Positions 20,100 through 28,722 of a DNA stretch of 59,917 nt are shown here, one piece after another. The notes below the pieces were generated by a model. The model saw nothing but the letters and a program-made list of their open reading frames with translations, had not been told where the DNA came from and searched no databases. Source of the DNA: Psittacicella hinzii. GTDB taxonomy: Bacteria; Pseudomonadota; Gammaproteobacteria; Enterobacterales; Psittacicellaceae. Location: NCBI RefSeq assembly GCF_003585885.1, contig NZ_NRHC01000038.1:1-59917 (forward strand), given 5' to 3'. The translations under genes were made by a program, and so were the position numbers. Each line of letters begins with the position of its first letter. The first letter of the stretch is position 1.

Positions 20100-20182
20100 T
20101 AGAAGAGTAGTAAATTTTTTTATTTCTTCTTGATAAATAAAGCTTTTTTTTTATCATTAGTTTACTATTTTTTTGCGGGTTA

Positions 20183-20191
20183 TGGTATAAT
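20183..20191 (+). promoter_or_regulatory. Extended -10 promoter upstream of acpP
   Basis: TGG-TATAAT, with TATAAT at 20186-20191, lies in the 213-base gap between fabG and acpP. It would give acpP a second transcript besides read-through from fabD, in line with the high amount of AcpP a cell needs. Confidence 0.6.
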
Positions 20192-20312
20192 ATTAACCGA
20201 TATAAAAATGCTTAACCGCATAAATAGATAAGATTTTTACGTCCTCTTTATTTTTAGTGGACAGACTTAAATACTAAGGCTTTAAATAAAGCCTTTACAG
20301 GATCCAAATAAA

Positions 20313-20555
20313 ATGAGTAATTTAGAAGTACAAATTAAAAAAGTAATCGCTGAACAATTAAACATTGATGATTTAGATCGTATTACTCCAGAAGCATCTT
20401 TCACTGAAGACTTAGGTGCTGACTCTTTAGATACAGTTGAATTAGTAATGGCTTTCGAAGAAGCTTTCGACATTACAATTCCTGATGAAGATCAAGAAAA
20501 AATCTCAACAGTTCAATCAGCTATTGATTACATCACTGCACGCGTTGAAGGTTAA
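20313..20555 (+). CDS. acpP: Acyl carrier protein
   Basis: Small acidic carrier of acyl chains in fatty acid and lipid synthesis. It is 80 aa (E. coli 78). The phosphopantetheine attachment site is Ser38 in [14 protein letters not shown] precedes the ATG. It has its own upstream promoter and an immediate downstream terminator, so it is likely expressed well above its neighbours. The phosphopantetheine arm comes from coenzyme A made by the coaBC and coaD products in this window. Confidence 0.98.
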   Translation: MSNLEVQIKKVIAEQLNIDDLDRITPEASFTEDLGADSLDTVELVMAFEEAFDITIPDEDQEKISTVQSAIDYITARVEG

Positions 20556-20580
20556 TTCATCTTTTGCAAGATAATAAGTT

Positions 20581-20610
20581 AGCGGTCAATAGAATTGACC
20601 GCTTTCTCTT
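20581..20610 (+). terminator. Terminator/attenuator between acpP and fabF
   Basis: A perfect ten-base stem AGCGGTCAAT / ATTGACCGCT with the loop AGA is followed by TTCTCTTT. It probably ends most acpP transcripts and lets only part continue into fabF. Its core GCGGTCAA is identical to part of the extended Pasteurellaceae uptake signal sequence, which also occurs as inverted pairs in terminators. Confidence 0.85.
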
Positions 20611-20642
20611 TATGATCTCTATTAATTTTTTTGGAGCTCTTA

Positions 20643-21887
20643 ATGACTAAAAGAAGAGTTGTTGTTACAGGTATGGGGATTCTAAGCCCTTTAGGTAACA
20701 ACTTACAACAAAACTGGGATAACCTTTTAGCTGGTAAAAGTGGCATTCGATTAATTGAGCATTTTGATACAACAAACTTCGGTACTAAATTTGCAGGTTT
20801 AGTTGATGGTTATAATGCTAGCGAAGTAGCTGATCCAAAAGAACAACGTAAAATGGATCTGTTTATTCAATACGCATTATATGCAGGTAAACAAGCTCTT
20901 GAAGACGCTGATCTAATTGACAAATTAGACACGCTAGACTTACAAAGATTTGGTGTAGCTGTAGGTTCAGGTATCGGTGGCTTAGGTTACATTGAACAAA
21001 ATGCTAGCCAGTTATTTGAAAAAGGACCAAGAAGAATCAGTCCATTCTTCATTGCTTCAGCAATTACAAACATGGCTGCTGGTCACCTTTCTATCCGCTA
21101 CGGCTTAAAAGGTCCAAATATTGCAATTACAACAGCTTGTACAACTGGTACGCACAATATCGGTATGGCTGCTAAAATGATTGCTTATGGTGATGCTGAT
21201 CTAATGTTAGCAGGTGGTGCAGAAAAAGCTTCTACTCAACTTGGTATTGGCGGTTTCGGAATTATGCACGCTCTTTCTAGCAGAAATGACGCTCCTGAAA
21301 AAGCTTCACGTCCTTGGGATAAAGATCGTGATGGCTTTGTTTTAGGTGATGGTGCTGGTGTATTAGTATTAGAATCTCTAGATTCAGCTTTAGCACGTGG
21401 TGCTAAAATCTATGCTGAAGTAGTTGGTTTTGGTATGTCAGGTGATGGTTACCATATGACTTCTCCTCCAGAAAATGGTGAAGGTGCACAATTAGCTATG
21501 GAAAATGCTATTAAAGATGCAAAAATTCAACCATCTGACATAGATTACGTTAATGCTCATGGTACATCTACACCAGTAGGTGATTTAGCAGAAATTCGTG
21601 CTATTCAAACAGTTTTAGGTGAAGGTGACTATGTAGTTACTTCAACTAAATCTATGACTGGTCACTTACTAGGTGCTGCAGGTGCTATTGAAAGTATTTA
21701 CTCAATCCTTTCATGTTACCACGACGTAATCCCACCTACAATTAACTTAGAAAATCCTGAAGAAGAAATTAAATGTAAGATTGCTGCTAACGCTAAAGTT
21801 GAAAAAACTGTTAACTATGCAATTAACAACAACTTCGGATTTGGTGGTACTAACGCTTCTGTTATTTTCAAAAAATATACAGGCTAA
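20643..21887 (+). CDS. fabF: 3-oxoacyl-ACP synthase II
   Basis: Condensing enzyme that elongates acyl-ACP with malonyl-ACP. It is 414 aa (E. coli 413). The catalytic triad is Cys166 ([10 protein letters not shown]) with histidines near 305 (VNAHGTSTP) and 342 ([10 protein letters not shown]); the C-terminal FGFGGTNAS is intact. GGAG at 20633-20636 sets the ATG at 20643 as the start; the in-frame TTG at 20631 overlaps that binding site and is not used. Confidence 0.97.
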   Translation: MTKRRVVVTGMGILSPLGNNLQQNWDNLLAGKSGIRLIEHFDTTNFGTKFAGLVDGYNASEVADPKEQRKMDLFIQYALYAGKQALEDADLIDKLDTLDLQRFGVAVGSGIGGLGYIEQNASQLFEKGPRRISPFFIASAITNMAAGHLSIRYGLKGPNIAITTACTTGTHNIGMAAKMIAYGDADLMLAGGAEKASTQLGIGGFGIMHALSSRNDAPEKASRPWDKDRDGFVLGDGAGVLVLESLDSALARGAKIYAEVVGFGMSGDGYHMTSPPENGEGAQLAMENAIKDAKIQPSDIDYVNAHGTSTPVGDLAEIRAIQTVLGEGDYVVTSTKSMTGHLLGAAGAIESIYSILSCYHDVIPPTINLENPEEEIKCKIAANAKVEKTVNYAINNNFGFGGTNASVIFKKYTG

Positions 21888-21894
21888 GAAAAAT

Positions 21895-21929
21895 AAAAAA
21901 GAACCTCGATTTATTCGAGGTTCTTTTTC
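21895..21929. terminator. Bidirectional terminator between fabF and dusB
   Basis: AAAGAACCTCGA and TCGAGGTTCTTT form a perfect stem with the loop TTTAT, flanked by A and T runs on both sides, between converging genes. The dusB stop overlaps its edge. Confidence 0.9.
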
Positions 21930-23082
21930 ATTTTAAAGTAGCTAAACAATCTGAAAGAAAATCTTCCAACTCTCTATAGCTAACTAGTTGAATAAATTGA
22001 CTACGCCATTGTTGAATATGCTCAACTAACTTAGAATCTTGTAAGATATGCTCTTCACCTATCACGGGTCTTACTAGCAGATCCTCAACTAAGTTTATTT
22101 GTGAACTATTTAAACTTATAGGAGTTTGAATTCTTTCACTCTCTAGATTATTGTAAGACTTAGCTGTGTAGATACTTGGAAAAATATTTTCAAGGTACCA
22201 AATAAAGTGTTTTCTTGCAATTTTTACCCCAATTTGCTCAGGGTAATAATTAGCTATGTCTAAAATATGATCCGAAGCTAAAGAAAATTTTTCAAATATA
22301 TCTGGCTCAATATACTTAGATCTTTCGCTTATACTTGCTAACTTGGCAATTAACCAAGGATTTCCTTGACTAGCTCGTCCAATCATGTAAGCGTCAGCTT
22401 TTGTTATATCAGAGACATACAAATATTTTTCAACGCTGTCTATATCACCATTAGCAATTACAGGTATTTCTAGCGCTTCTTTTACGCGCGCAATAGTTTC
22501 ATACTCTGCCTGACCTCGAAACAAGTCCTCTCTTGTTCTCCCATGAATAGTTATAGCCTTAATTCCTAAGTCTTGAGCCATTAAAGCAATATCTAAAGCA
22601 TTTTTATTTTGCTTATCAACGCCTGTACGCATTTTAAGTGTCACTGGAACATCGCCAGCAGCTTCAATTACAGATTTTAATATTTCTTTGACTAAAGGAA
22701 CATCAGCCATTAAGGCACTACCAGCTGCTTTTTTAACTACTTTTTTAGCAGGGCATCCCATATTAATATCTATTACTTCAGCTAAGTTCTGCTTAACTAT
22801 AATTTTAGTTAAAGAAGCCATATCTTCAGGAGTATGCCCAAGAATTTGTATTCCACGAGGTACACCAAGGTTATTATCCTTTATCTCTTGGATCTGCAAA
22901 TGCTCTGCACTCTTCCCTTGAGCTAAAAACTGGTTGTTGGCTAAAACCATTTCTGATACTGCATAACCAACCCCATGTTTTAAATGAATGTTTCTATAAG
23001 GAGCATCAGTGATACCAGCCATTGGAGCTAAAACTATATTGTTCTTGAATTGATGTTTATCAATCTTAAAACCATGAGACAT
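21928..23082 (-). CDS. dusB: tRNA-dihydrouridine synthase B
   Basis: FMN-dependent enzyme that reduces a uridine in the tRNA D-loop. The barrel shows VLAPMAGITDAPYR, the catalytic cysteine in INMGCPAKKV near residue 100, and MIGRASQGNPW. At 384 aa it is about 60 residues longer than E. coli DusB (321). The addition appears to be an insertion in the C-terminal helical domain, after ARKHFIWYLENI and before the final FIQLVSYRELEDFL. The start ATG abuts the prmA stop with no gap. In E. coli, dusB is followed by fis; no fis is found here. Confidence 0.94.
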   Translation of the reverse strand: MSHGFKIDKHQFKNNIVLAPMAGITDAPYRNIHLKHGVGYAVSEMVLANNQFLAQGKSAEHLQIQEIKDNNLGVPRGIQILGHTPEDMASLTKIIVKQNLAEVIDINMGCPAKKVVKKAAGSALMADVPLVKEILKSVIEAAGDVPVTLKMRTGVDKQNKNALDIALMAQDLGIKAITIHGRTREDLFRGQAEYETIARVKEALEIPVIANGDIDSVEKYLYVSDITKADAYMIGRASQGNPWLIAKLASISERSKYIEPDIFEKFSLASDHILDIANYYPEQIGVKIARKHFIWYLENIFPSIYTAKSYNNLESERIQTPISLNSSQINLVEDLLVRPVIGEEHILQDSKLVEHIQQWRSQFIQLVSYRELEDFLSDCLATLK

Positions 23083-23985
23083 CTACTTCTTTCTACCTGT
23101 AACTCTAATCCACTCTTCATCATGAAGAACATCAAGAATTTCAAAAGTTGGAGAGTAAGCTGAAACAATATCCTGCTCTTTAATATCTAAAATTCCTGAT
23201 AAAGCTAAATCGCCATTTTGCTTCGTAAGGCTAGATAATGTTGGCGCTAATTCAACCAACGGACCTGCCAAAATATTGGCTAAAGTTATATCAGCAGTAA
23301 CATTTTCTTTAGCAAAATCGTCTACTAAATAAGTTTTGATTTTTCCAAGTACTTGGTTATTTTCAGCATTAGAAATAGTTGCTTCAATAGCCTGTGGATC
23401 AATATCAACACAGTATGCCATTTTTGCACCTAGCTTTACAGCTGCAATTGCTAAAATACCTGAACCACAACCATAGTCAATTATAACTTTATCCTGTAGT
23501 TCACCTTTTAATGCTAAATGGTCAAGATATTGTAGACACATGCGAGTCGTAGGATGAGTACCTGTACCAAAAGCTAAACCAGGATCTAAATCAACAACAA
23601 CGGCATCTTCAGCCTCTACAGTTTGATTTGAAGGACAGATCCATAATCTTTCCCCAAACTGCATAGGATGAAATTGATCCATCCATGCTCTTACCCAATC
23701 CTGATCTTCAATATCTTCAATTAGGTAATCTAACTCTTCAACTTTTAAGAATTTTTTTAAACGATTTACTATATCTTGAGCATCAACTTCTGGTTCAAAT
23801 AGAGAGATCACATTCGTGTTTGGCCATAACTCAATTTTATTAAGCTCAGGTTCAAATACAGGATCATCCTGGTTATCCATAAAGGTAGTGGAAATAGAGC
23901 CTAGACCATCTAATAAGCCACCCACTTTTTCAGCGTACTTATCATTTTGGTTATGAAGTTTAATTGTTATTTGTTTCCAAGGCAT
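23083..23985 (-). CDS. prmA: Ribosomal protein L11 methyltransferase
   Basis: SAM-dependent trimethylation of ribosomal protein L11, whose gene (rplK) is also in this window at 57.8 kb. It is 300 aa (E. coli 293). The N-terminal substrate-recognition domain is followed by the methyltransferase fold with FGTGTHPTTRMCLQ, IDYGCGSGILAIAA and the NPPF-equivalent loop TLANILAGPL. It lies six bases after panF and touches dusB, the same order as in E. coli. Confidence 0.95.
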   Translation of the reverse strand: MPWKQITIKLHNQNDKYAEKVGGLLDGLGSISTTFMDNQDDPVFEPELNKIELWPNTNVISLFEPEVDAQDIVNRLKKFLKVEELDYLIEDIEDQDWVRAWMDQFHPMQFGERLWICPSNQTVEAEDAVVVDLDPGLAFGTGTHPTTRMCLQYLDHLALKGELQDKVIIDYGCGSGILAIAAVKLGAKMAYCVDIDPQAIEATISNAENNQVLGKIKTYLVDDFAKENVTADITLANILAGPLVELAPTLSSLTKQNGDLALSGILDIKEQDIVSAYSPTFEILDVLHDEEWIRVTGRKK

Positions 23986-23991
23986 ATAAAC

Positions 23992-25470
23992 TTAATTTTT
24001 GTTTTTTGTAAAAAAATGTACGATTATTACGGCAACTAGTGAAAAGGTTAAGGAAGGTACTATCTGGTGTAAACCATATAAGCTATATTTAGTAAAAGTT
24101 AAAATTGCATAAGTGGATACACCTACTATTACGCTAGCAATAGCAGAGTACTTATTAACCGATTTAACAAAAAGCCCTAACACTATAGGCCATAAAAATG
24201 TTGCTTGTAATCCACCAAAGGATAGTAAATTTAACCAAATTAAAATATTTGGCGGATCCATACTAAAAATCAATGAGATGATTATAATCAGTAGTGTTGT
24301 TGTTCTAACTATATATCTAGTACGATTTTGTGTCTTAGCATAATCAATTTCTTTTAGCTCACTCGTAGGAAAATAGCGCTCCTTATTATTTAAATAAAGA
24401 TCATTTACCACTGTAGAAGTACATTGAATTAGCATACTATCTATTGTTGATAAAATTGCTGCCATTGGAGCTATAAGAAAGATTGAAGCTAAAATAGGAT
24501 TCATTACTGTTGTAATTAACTTAGGTACAACTAGATCAGGACTTGCAATACTTTCTCTCGCAAAAATTGCATTAGCAAAAAAACCTGATAAGTGCATAGT
24601 CATTAAAATAACATATAGCACTATAGTAGCTATTAAAATTGCCTTTAAACGCTCTTTAGACTTTTGGCTAGCCATTGTACGTATTATAGTCTGTGGTAAG
24701 CCTAAAATACCAAAACACACAAGCACCCAAAAACTAAAGAACAATTGAGGAGTAATAATACCATTAAATGGATCTAACAATTCAGCTTTATTAGCTTTTA
24801 TTGTCTCTATTCCTGCTTCAAACCCACCAACATATTCTAAAGTAAAGAATATAAGTAAGATTGATCCTAGGAACATTATACTTCCTTGCAAAATATCCGA
24901 ATAACTTAATGTTTTAAAGTTACCAAAGAAAGTGTATAAAGCAATTACCCCTACAAAGACAAATAGCCCTACCTTATAGTCAATATCCAGAGTACCCTCG
25001 AGTAAACGAGCTGCACCAATAAACTGTACTACAATACTTGCAACAAAGCAAACTACTAAAATTATACTAGTTAAATTTACTAAGAAAGGACTATTATATC
25101 TTGCTAAAAGAATGTCATTTACCGTAGAGCAATCATATTCAGTTGCCAATTTATTAATACGTTGTCCTAAGAGAGTAAAGACAAACCACATAGTTGGTAC
25201 TTGGATAAGGGCGATAACAACCCATCCTAGACCATAGTAAAATGCAGTCCCAGGACCACCAATAAATGATGAAGCGGAAGCATAAGTACTAGCAGCTCCC
25301 ATAGCTAAAGCTATGGCACTCAAGTTGCGGTCGGATACAGAGTAATTCTTTATAAAACTTACTTTTTTTCCTTTTAAATTTTTTATATCCTTAAATTTTA
25401 TAAAGAGATTAAAACTTACAAGTGCAATTATGTAAATTATTATCGGAGTTAAGAGGTAGAATTGGCTCAT
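23992..25470 (-). CDS. panF: Sodium/pantothenate symporter
   Basis: Sodium:solute symporter family protein that imports pantothenate, the vitamin precursor used by the coaBC and coaD products in this window. It is 492 aa with about 13 hydrophobic segments. The family region GAASTYASASSFIGGPG and GLPQTIIRTMA are visible. Its ATG directly follows the stop of the small yhdT gene, and prmA follows six bases later, reproducing the enterobacterial order yhdT-panF-prmA. That context makes pantothenate the most likely substrate. Confidence 0.9.
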   Translation of the reverse strand: MSQFYLLTPIIIYIIALVSFNLFIKFKDIKNLKGKKVSFIKNYSVSDRNLSAIALAMGAASTYASASSFIGGPGTAFYYGLGWVVIALIQVPTMWFVFTLLGQRINKLATEYDCSTVNDILLARYNSPFLVNLTSIILVVCFVASIVVQFIGAARLLEGTLDIDYKVGLFVFVGVIALYTFFGNFKTLSYSDILQGSIMFLGSILLIFFTLEYVGGFEAGIETIKANKAELLDPFNGIITPQLFFSFWVLVCFGILGLPQTIIRTMASQKSKERLKAILIATIVLYVILMTMHLSGFFANAIFARESIASPDLVVPKLITTVMNPILASIFLIAPMAAILSTIDSMLIQCTSTVVNDLYLNNKERYFPTSELKEIDYAKTQNRTRYIVRTTTLLIIIISLIFSMDPPNILIWLNLLSFGGLQATFLWPIVLGLFVKSVNKYSAIASVIVGVSTYAILTFTKYSLYGLHQIVPSLTFSLVAVIIVHFFTKNKN

Positions 25471-25644
25471 TTATTTAAACAGATAAAAAAGGTACAGGAT
25501 AAACAATATTGGTAAATAAAAACCAATAATTTCAAAATATAATGGAAATGGACTTATAAGACCTTGACTATCTTTAAAGCATGCAAGACTTATAACCCAA
25601 ATCGTAATGTATAAAGTTAAAGGAATAACTAGTTTTTTAAGCAT
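25471..25644 (-). CDS. yhdT: YhdT-like small membrane protein (DUF997)
   Basis: A 57-codon gene with two predicted membrane segments. It matches E. coli YhdT in the pattern LTLYITIWVIS, then SPFPLYFEIIGFYLPILFIL; E. coli has LTLLYLAVWLVA and GFPRWFEMACILTPLLFI. Its ATG (25644) overlaps the end of coaD by eight bases, and its TAA is followed immediately by the panF ATG. YhdT precedes panF in E. coli, so it may be an accessory to the symporter. It is shorter than the 80-aa E. coli protein because the termini are trimmed. Confidence 0.85.
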   Translation of the reverse strand: MLKKLVIPLTLYITIWVISLACFKDSQGLISPFPLYFEIIGFYLPILFILYLFYLFK

Positions 25645-26164
25645 TTTCTAAATACTCCTTTATCTTTTTTATTACCTCTTCACTTAACCATACATCAGAA
25701 TAGGTTTGAAAATTTTCTTTATTTGTTAGTAGGTGTCTAACTGATGTTGAAGAAATATGTGCTAGCTCAGGTTTTGAAACTAAATAAACTATTTCAAAAT
25801 CTTTGCTAGTGTAAGATTTCTTAGCTAAACTTTTATTAATAGTTTCTTGGGTTTTTTCGTATTCTAGATCTTGAGAATTGCGAATACCTCTAATAATAAA
25901 ATCAGCATTGTAAGCTTCCATCTCATCAACTAGCAACTTAGTTGATCCAGAAATTGTTGTCTTACATTCTAAATTTAACTTACCTACAGCTAGTCTTACT
26001 AACTCAAGTCTTTGTTCAAAACTGAATGTATAACTTTTACCAAAATTATTCATTACCAATATTACTAGGTGGTCACATAGTCCTGCTGACCTTTTAATAA
26101 GATCTAAGTGTCCTAAAGTAATAGGATCAAAGCTCGCAGGTAAGATAGCTATCTTTGTGGTCAT
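25637..26164 (-). CDS. coaD: Phosphopantetheine adenylyltransferase
   Basis: Fourth step of coenzyme A synthesis, making dephospho-CoA. It is 175 aa, against 159 in E. coli, the difference being mainly at the C-terminus. The nucleotidyltransferase start ASFDPITLGHLDLI carries the HIGH-like TLGH, and ISSTSVRHLL is the second signature. The usual PGTFDP is replaced by PASFDP. The ATG abuts the waaA stop; waaA-coaD (kdtA-kdtB) is a conserved pair. Confidence 0.94.
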   Translation of the reverse strand: MTTKIAILPASFDPITLGHLDLIKRSAGLCDHLVILVMNNFGKSYTFSFEQRLELVRLAVGKLNLECKTTISGSTKLLVDEMEAYNADFIIRGIRNSQDLEYEKTQETINKSLAKKSYTSKDFEIVYLVSKPELAHISSTSVRHLLTNKENFQTYSDVWLSEEVIKKIKEYLENA

Positions 26165-27775
26165 TTAGATTACTCCTAAGATTTTCAAGTGATTAATTAA
26201 AGCATTTTGCTGTGATAAAAAATATTTGTATGCTAAATACTCTTTACCTAAGTAAGTATATTCTAAAGATAAAGATTTTAGATCTGTATTTTCATCAATA
26301 TAAATCAGTTTATCATTTAGCTTTTGGCGCTCACTTAAGTATGATTTCAAATAAACTTCTAGGGTTGATTTTACTGTTTCTGTATCCTTAATTAAATTAA
26401 GAGCATTTAAATTTATCAACTCCTCAACAACAGCTTGCTGGTTTTTAAAATTAGGTCCAACTATAACACTATTTAAATAAGAAATTGGGGCTATAACGTC
26501 ATGACCACCTATTTTATTAAAGGTTCCTCCAACTACAGTTATATCTGCTAACTGGTAAAGGTTGTTTAGGTCACCTATAGTGTCAACTAGTAAAACATTT
26601 TGTGGATGATTAAAACCTAAGAGCTCCTCAAGATTTAACCATAAATTACCTAATTTATTATTTAAGTGATTTAGATGATCTATGTCTTTATCTTGACCAT
26701 CAATTTGCGCGTATACCTGATCAATTAATTTATAAAATCTTTCTTTTAAAGTTGAAAAATATGTAACTACAAATCCATTATCTTGGCAGTATTCCGCAAC
26801 TTTAGCAAAATTTTCAGGGTGTCTTGGCGCAATAATAAAATTTGTAAGATCTGAAGAATGAAGTATTAACTTTACTTCATCAGGATATGTAGAAGACACT
26901 AGTAAGTTCACTTTACCTTGTTGTCTAAATTTTTTATAAAGTAAGTGGAACAATTGGTCTTCAACACGATAATTAGCTCGATTAAATTTAAGATTATTAC
27001 CAATGTATAACTTAGATTTGTCTGCTTTAGCATGGAAATAACAAGTTTCGTTTTTAGATCCAGCATTATCCAGATAACTATATGTTACTTTATTAACCTC
27101 TAGATTTGTAGAGATCTGACTCTTACCCTCTAGAACAGCTGAATAAAGTAAGGCATTTAAGTAATTTTGGCAAACTATCTTATCAAACTTATCTATACTT
27201 TTTCTTAAAAGTCCTTTAGAGTTTTTTGCAAGATTCTTTTCTGATATTCTTGCATTAACTAAATATAAAGAATTATGCTCTTTTAATTTTTTAATTAGTA
27301 GTGGCCAAATTTCAGTCTCTACAAAGATAGAAAGACTTGGATTAAAATCCTGAATAAATTTATTTATAGTTTTTTCATACTCAAGTGGAGTATAAACTAC
27401 TTCTAAGGAAATTAGATTAAGCTGATCTTTTAACTTGCTCGCAGCTTGCCTTCCTGTTGGAGTATTAGTCGTAATAATTATTGGTCGATTAAACTTCTCT
27501 TTTAATAAGTTTTTAGCTTTTAAGTTATCTAGAGCTAAAACAAAAGAACTTATTAAATTTACTTCTCCCAATGAAGCAGCATGTATATGAATACTCCCTT
27601 CTGCTTGACACTTTAAAATAAAGCTCTGCAATTGTGTGTCATATACTCCAGCAAATCTTTCTTCAAGATGCTCTGTGTATCTTTTATCCTTTTTGCCACG
27701 ACGTTTAAAATAGTATTTAACTAATGGAGTAATTAATTTCCAAAAAGATTTATAAAGTAAATAGCTATTCACCAT
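26165..27775 (-). CDS. waaA: Kdo transferase WaaA (KdtA), enlarged
   Basis: Inner-membrane glycosyltransferase that adds Kdo to lipid IVA, the first step of lipopolysaccharide core assembly. Family motifs are IHAASLGE (catalytic Glu), VNARISEKN, IGNNLKFN, APRHPENF and GDLNNLYQLADITVVGGTF..GGHD. An N-terminal hydrophobic anchor is weaker than usual. The protein has 536 aa against 425 in E. coli. The additional residues are spread over at least two insertions, one between APRHPENF and the GDLNNLY block (about 50 residues longer than E. coli). The normal GGHN is GGHD. It is followed without gap by coaD. Confidence 0.92.
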   Translation of the reverse strand: MVNSYLLYKSFWKLITPLVKYYFKRRGKKDKRYTEHLEERFAGVYDTQLQSFILKCQAEGSIHIHAASLGEVNLISSFVLALDNLKAKNLLKEKFNRPIIITTNTPTGRQAASKLKDQLNLISLEVVYTPLEYEKTINKFIQDFNPSLSIFVETEIWPLLIKKLKEHNSLYLVNARISEKNLAKNSKGLLRKSIDKFDKIVCQNYLNALLYSAVLEGKSQISTNLEVNKVTYSYLDNAGSKNETCYFHAKADKSKLYIGNNLKFNRANYRVEDQLFHLLYKKFRQQGKVNLLVSSTYPDEVKLILHSSDLTNFIIAPRHPENFAKVAEYCQDNGFVVTYFSTLKERFYKLIDQVYAQIDGQDKDIDHLNHLNNKLGNLWLNLEELLGFNHPQNVLLVDTIGDLNNLYQLADITVVGGTFNKIGGHDVIAPISYLNSVIVGPNFKNQQAVVEELINLNALNLIKDTETVKSTLEVYLKSYLSERQKLNDKLIYIDENTDLKSLSLEYTYLGKEYLAYKYFLSQQNALINHLKILGVI

Positions 27776-27798
27776 TACCTCACATTTACAATTATAAC

Positions 27799-27834
27799 GA
27801 AAAAAGAGGAGACTTTAAGGTCTCCTCTTTTTTC
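27799..27834. terminator. Terminator after rpmB-rpmG
   Basis: A perfect 15-base stem, GAAAAAAGAGGAGAC with its complement, around the loop TTTAAG. It lies 13 bases past the rpmG stop and separates the ribosomal genes from waaA. Confidence 0.92.
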
Positions 27835-27846
27835 TCTGAACTAAAA

Positions 27847-28017
27847 TTATTTGATTTTAGCTTCTTTGAATAAAACGTGTTTACGTACTTTAGGGTCATA
27901 TTTAGTTAATTCTAATTTCCCTGGAGTATTACGTTTATTTTTTACTGTAGTATAGAAGTAACCAGTATCAGCTGTTGATACTAATTTTACTTTCTCTGTA
28001 GCGCCTTTACTAGCCAT
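27847..28017 (-). CDS. rpmG: 50S ribosomal protein L33
   Basis: Large-subunit protein of 56 aa that aligns end to end with the 55-aa E. coli L33 ([39 protein letters not shown]). It has no cysteines, so it is the zinc-free form. It starts at the ATG at 28017, 40 bases after rpmB, the standard rpmB-rpmG pair. Confidence 0.97.
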   Translation of the reverse strand: MASKGATEKVKLVSTADTGYFYTTVKNKRNTPGKLELTKYDPKVRKHVLFKEAKIK

Positions 28018-28057
28018 GATGATAACACCTTATTGAATGAAAAAGTTACTAAAATTA

Positions 28058-28294
28058 TTAGATTTTTTCGCCTTTAGCACGTAGCTCAGCTAAAACAACT
28101 TCGATACCTTTTTTATCGATAGTACGTAAACCTTTAGTTGAAACGCGTAAAGTTACGTAACGTTGTTCACTTTCAACCCAAAAACGGTGAGATTGTAAGT
28201 TAGGTAAAAAACGACGACGAGTTGCGTTTAATGCGTGAGAACGGTTGTTACCAACTGCAGGACGTTTACCAGTTACTTGGCATACTCTTGACAT
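28058..28294 (-). CDS. rpmB: 50S ribosomal protein L28
   Basis: Large-subunit protein of 78 aa, the same length as in E. coli ([36 protein letters not shown]). The reading frame is open 16 codons further upstream, but GGAG nine bases before 28294 and homology fix the start at this ATG. It is transcribed with rpmG. Confidence 0.97.
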   Translation of the reverse strand: MSRVCQVTGKRPAVGNNRSHALNATRRRFLPNLQSHRFWVESEQRYVTLRVSTKGLRTIDKKGIEVVLAELRAKGEKI

Positions 28295-28422
28295 GGTTGT
28301 TAAACTCCAATATATGTATATTTCAATTGTAACTGAATACAATTGCCAATGATAGCTTTTTCTGATTCGCTGCTCATCATGACTAAGAACTGAATCTTCG
28401 GTTTAATTAAATAATGTATTTC

Positions 28423-28451
28423 ATTATATAATTAAAAATTTTAGCTACCAA
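28423..28451 (-). promoter_or_regulatory. Promoter of rpmB-rpmG
   Basis: On the minus strand, TTGGTA (28451-28446), a 17-base spacer and TATAAT (28428-28423) lie about 130 bases before rpmB. Confidence 0.55.
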
Positions 28452-28657
28452 ATGTTTGAATTAAAAATTAATATAGAAATCTATAAAAAAGTTTGCTATA
28501 CGATCTTAATTAAAAATAAACTTTAAACTATTTTTAATTACTAAAGCTTAAGTAAAACTAGCTTTACCGATCTAAAAACTTAATAACACGAAAAAATTAT
28601 AGCAAAACTAAAACAAAAAAGCAAATTATTTTGCTTGTTTTAATCGTCCTCTTGCTT

Positions 28658-28686
28658 GTGACAACTAGCTAGAAAACTACTATAAT
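28658..28686 (+). promoter_or_regulatory. Promoter of coaBC-dut
   Basis: GTGACA (28658-28663, five of six matches to the -35 consensus), a 17-base spacer and a perfect TATAAT (28681-28686), 37 bases before the coaBC ATG. Confidence 0.65.
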
Positions 28687-28722
28687 ATACTAGTTCAAAA
28701 GAAATTTTATATTGTTCGTAAT

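Larger units (their letters stand above)
28295..28722. other. 428-base divergent intergenic region between rpmB and coaBC
   Basis: Strongly AT-rich. It holds a minus-strand promoter for rpmB-rpmG and a plus-strand promoter for coaBC (both annotated). Between them is a run of A- and T-rich sequence with one possible weak hairpin at 28610-28640 (GCAAA/TTTGC, then TTGTTTT). I see no coding frame with a plausible start. Confidence 0.6.
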
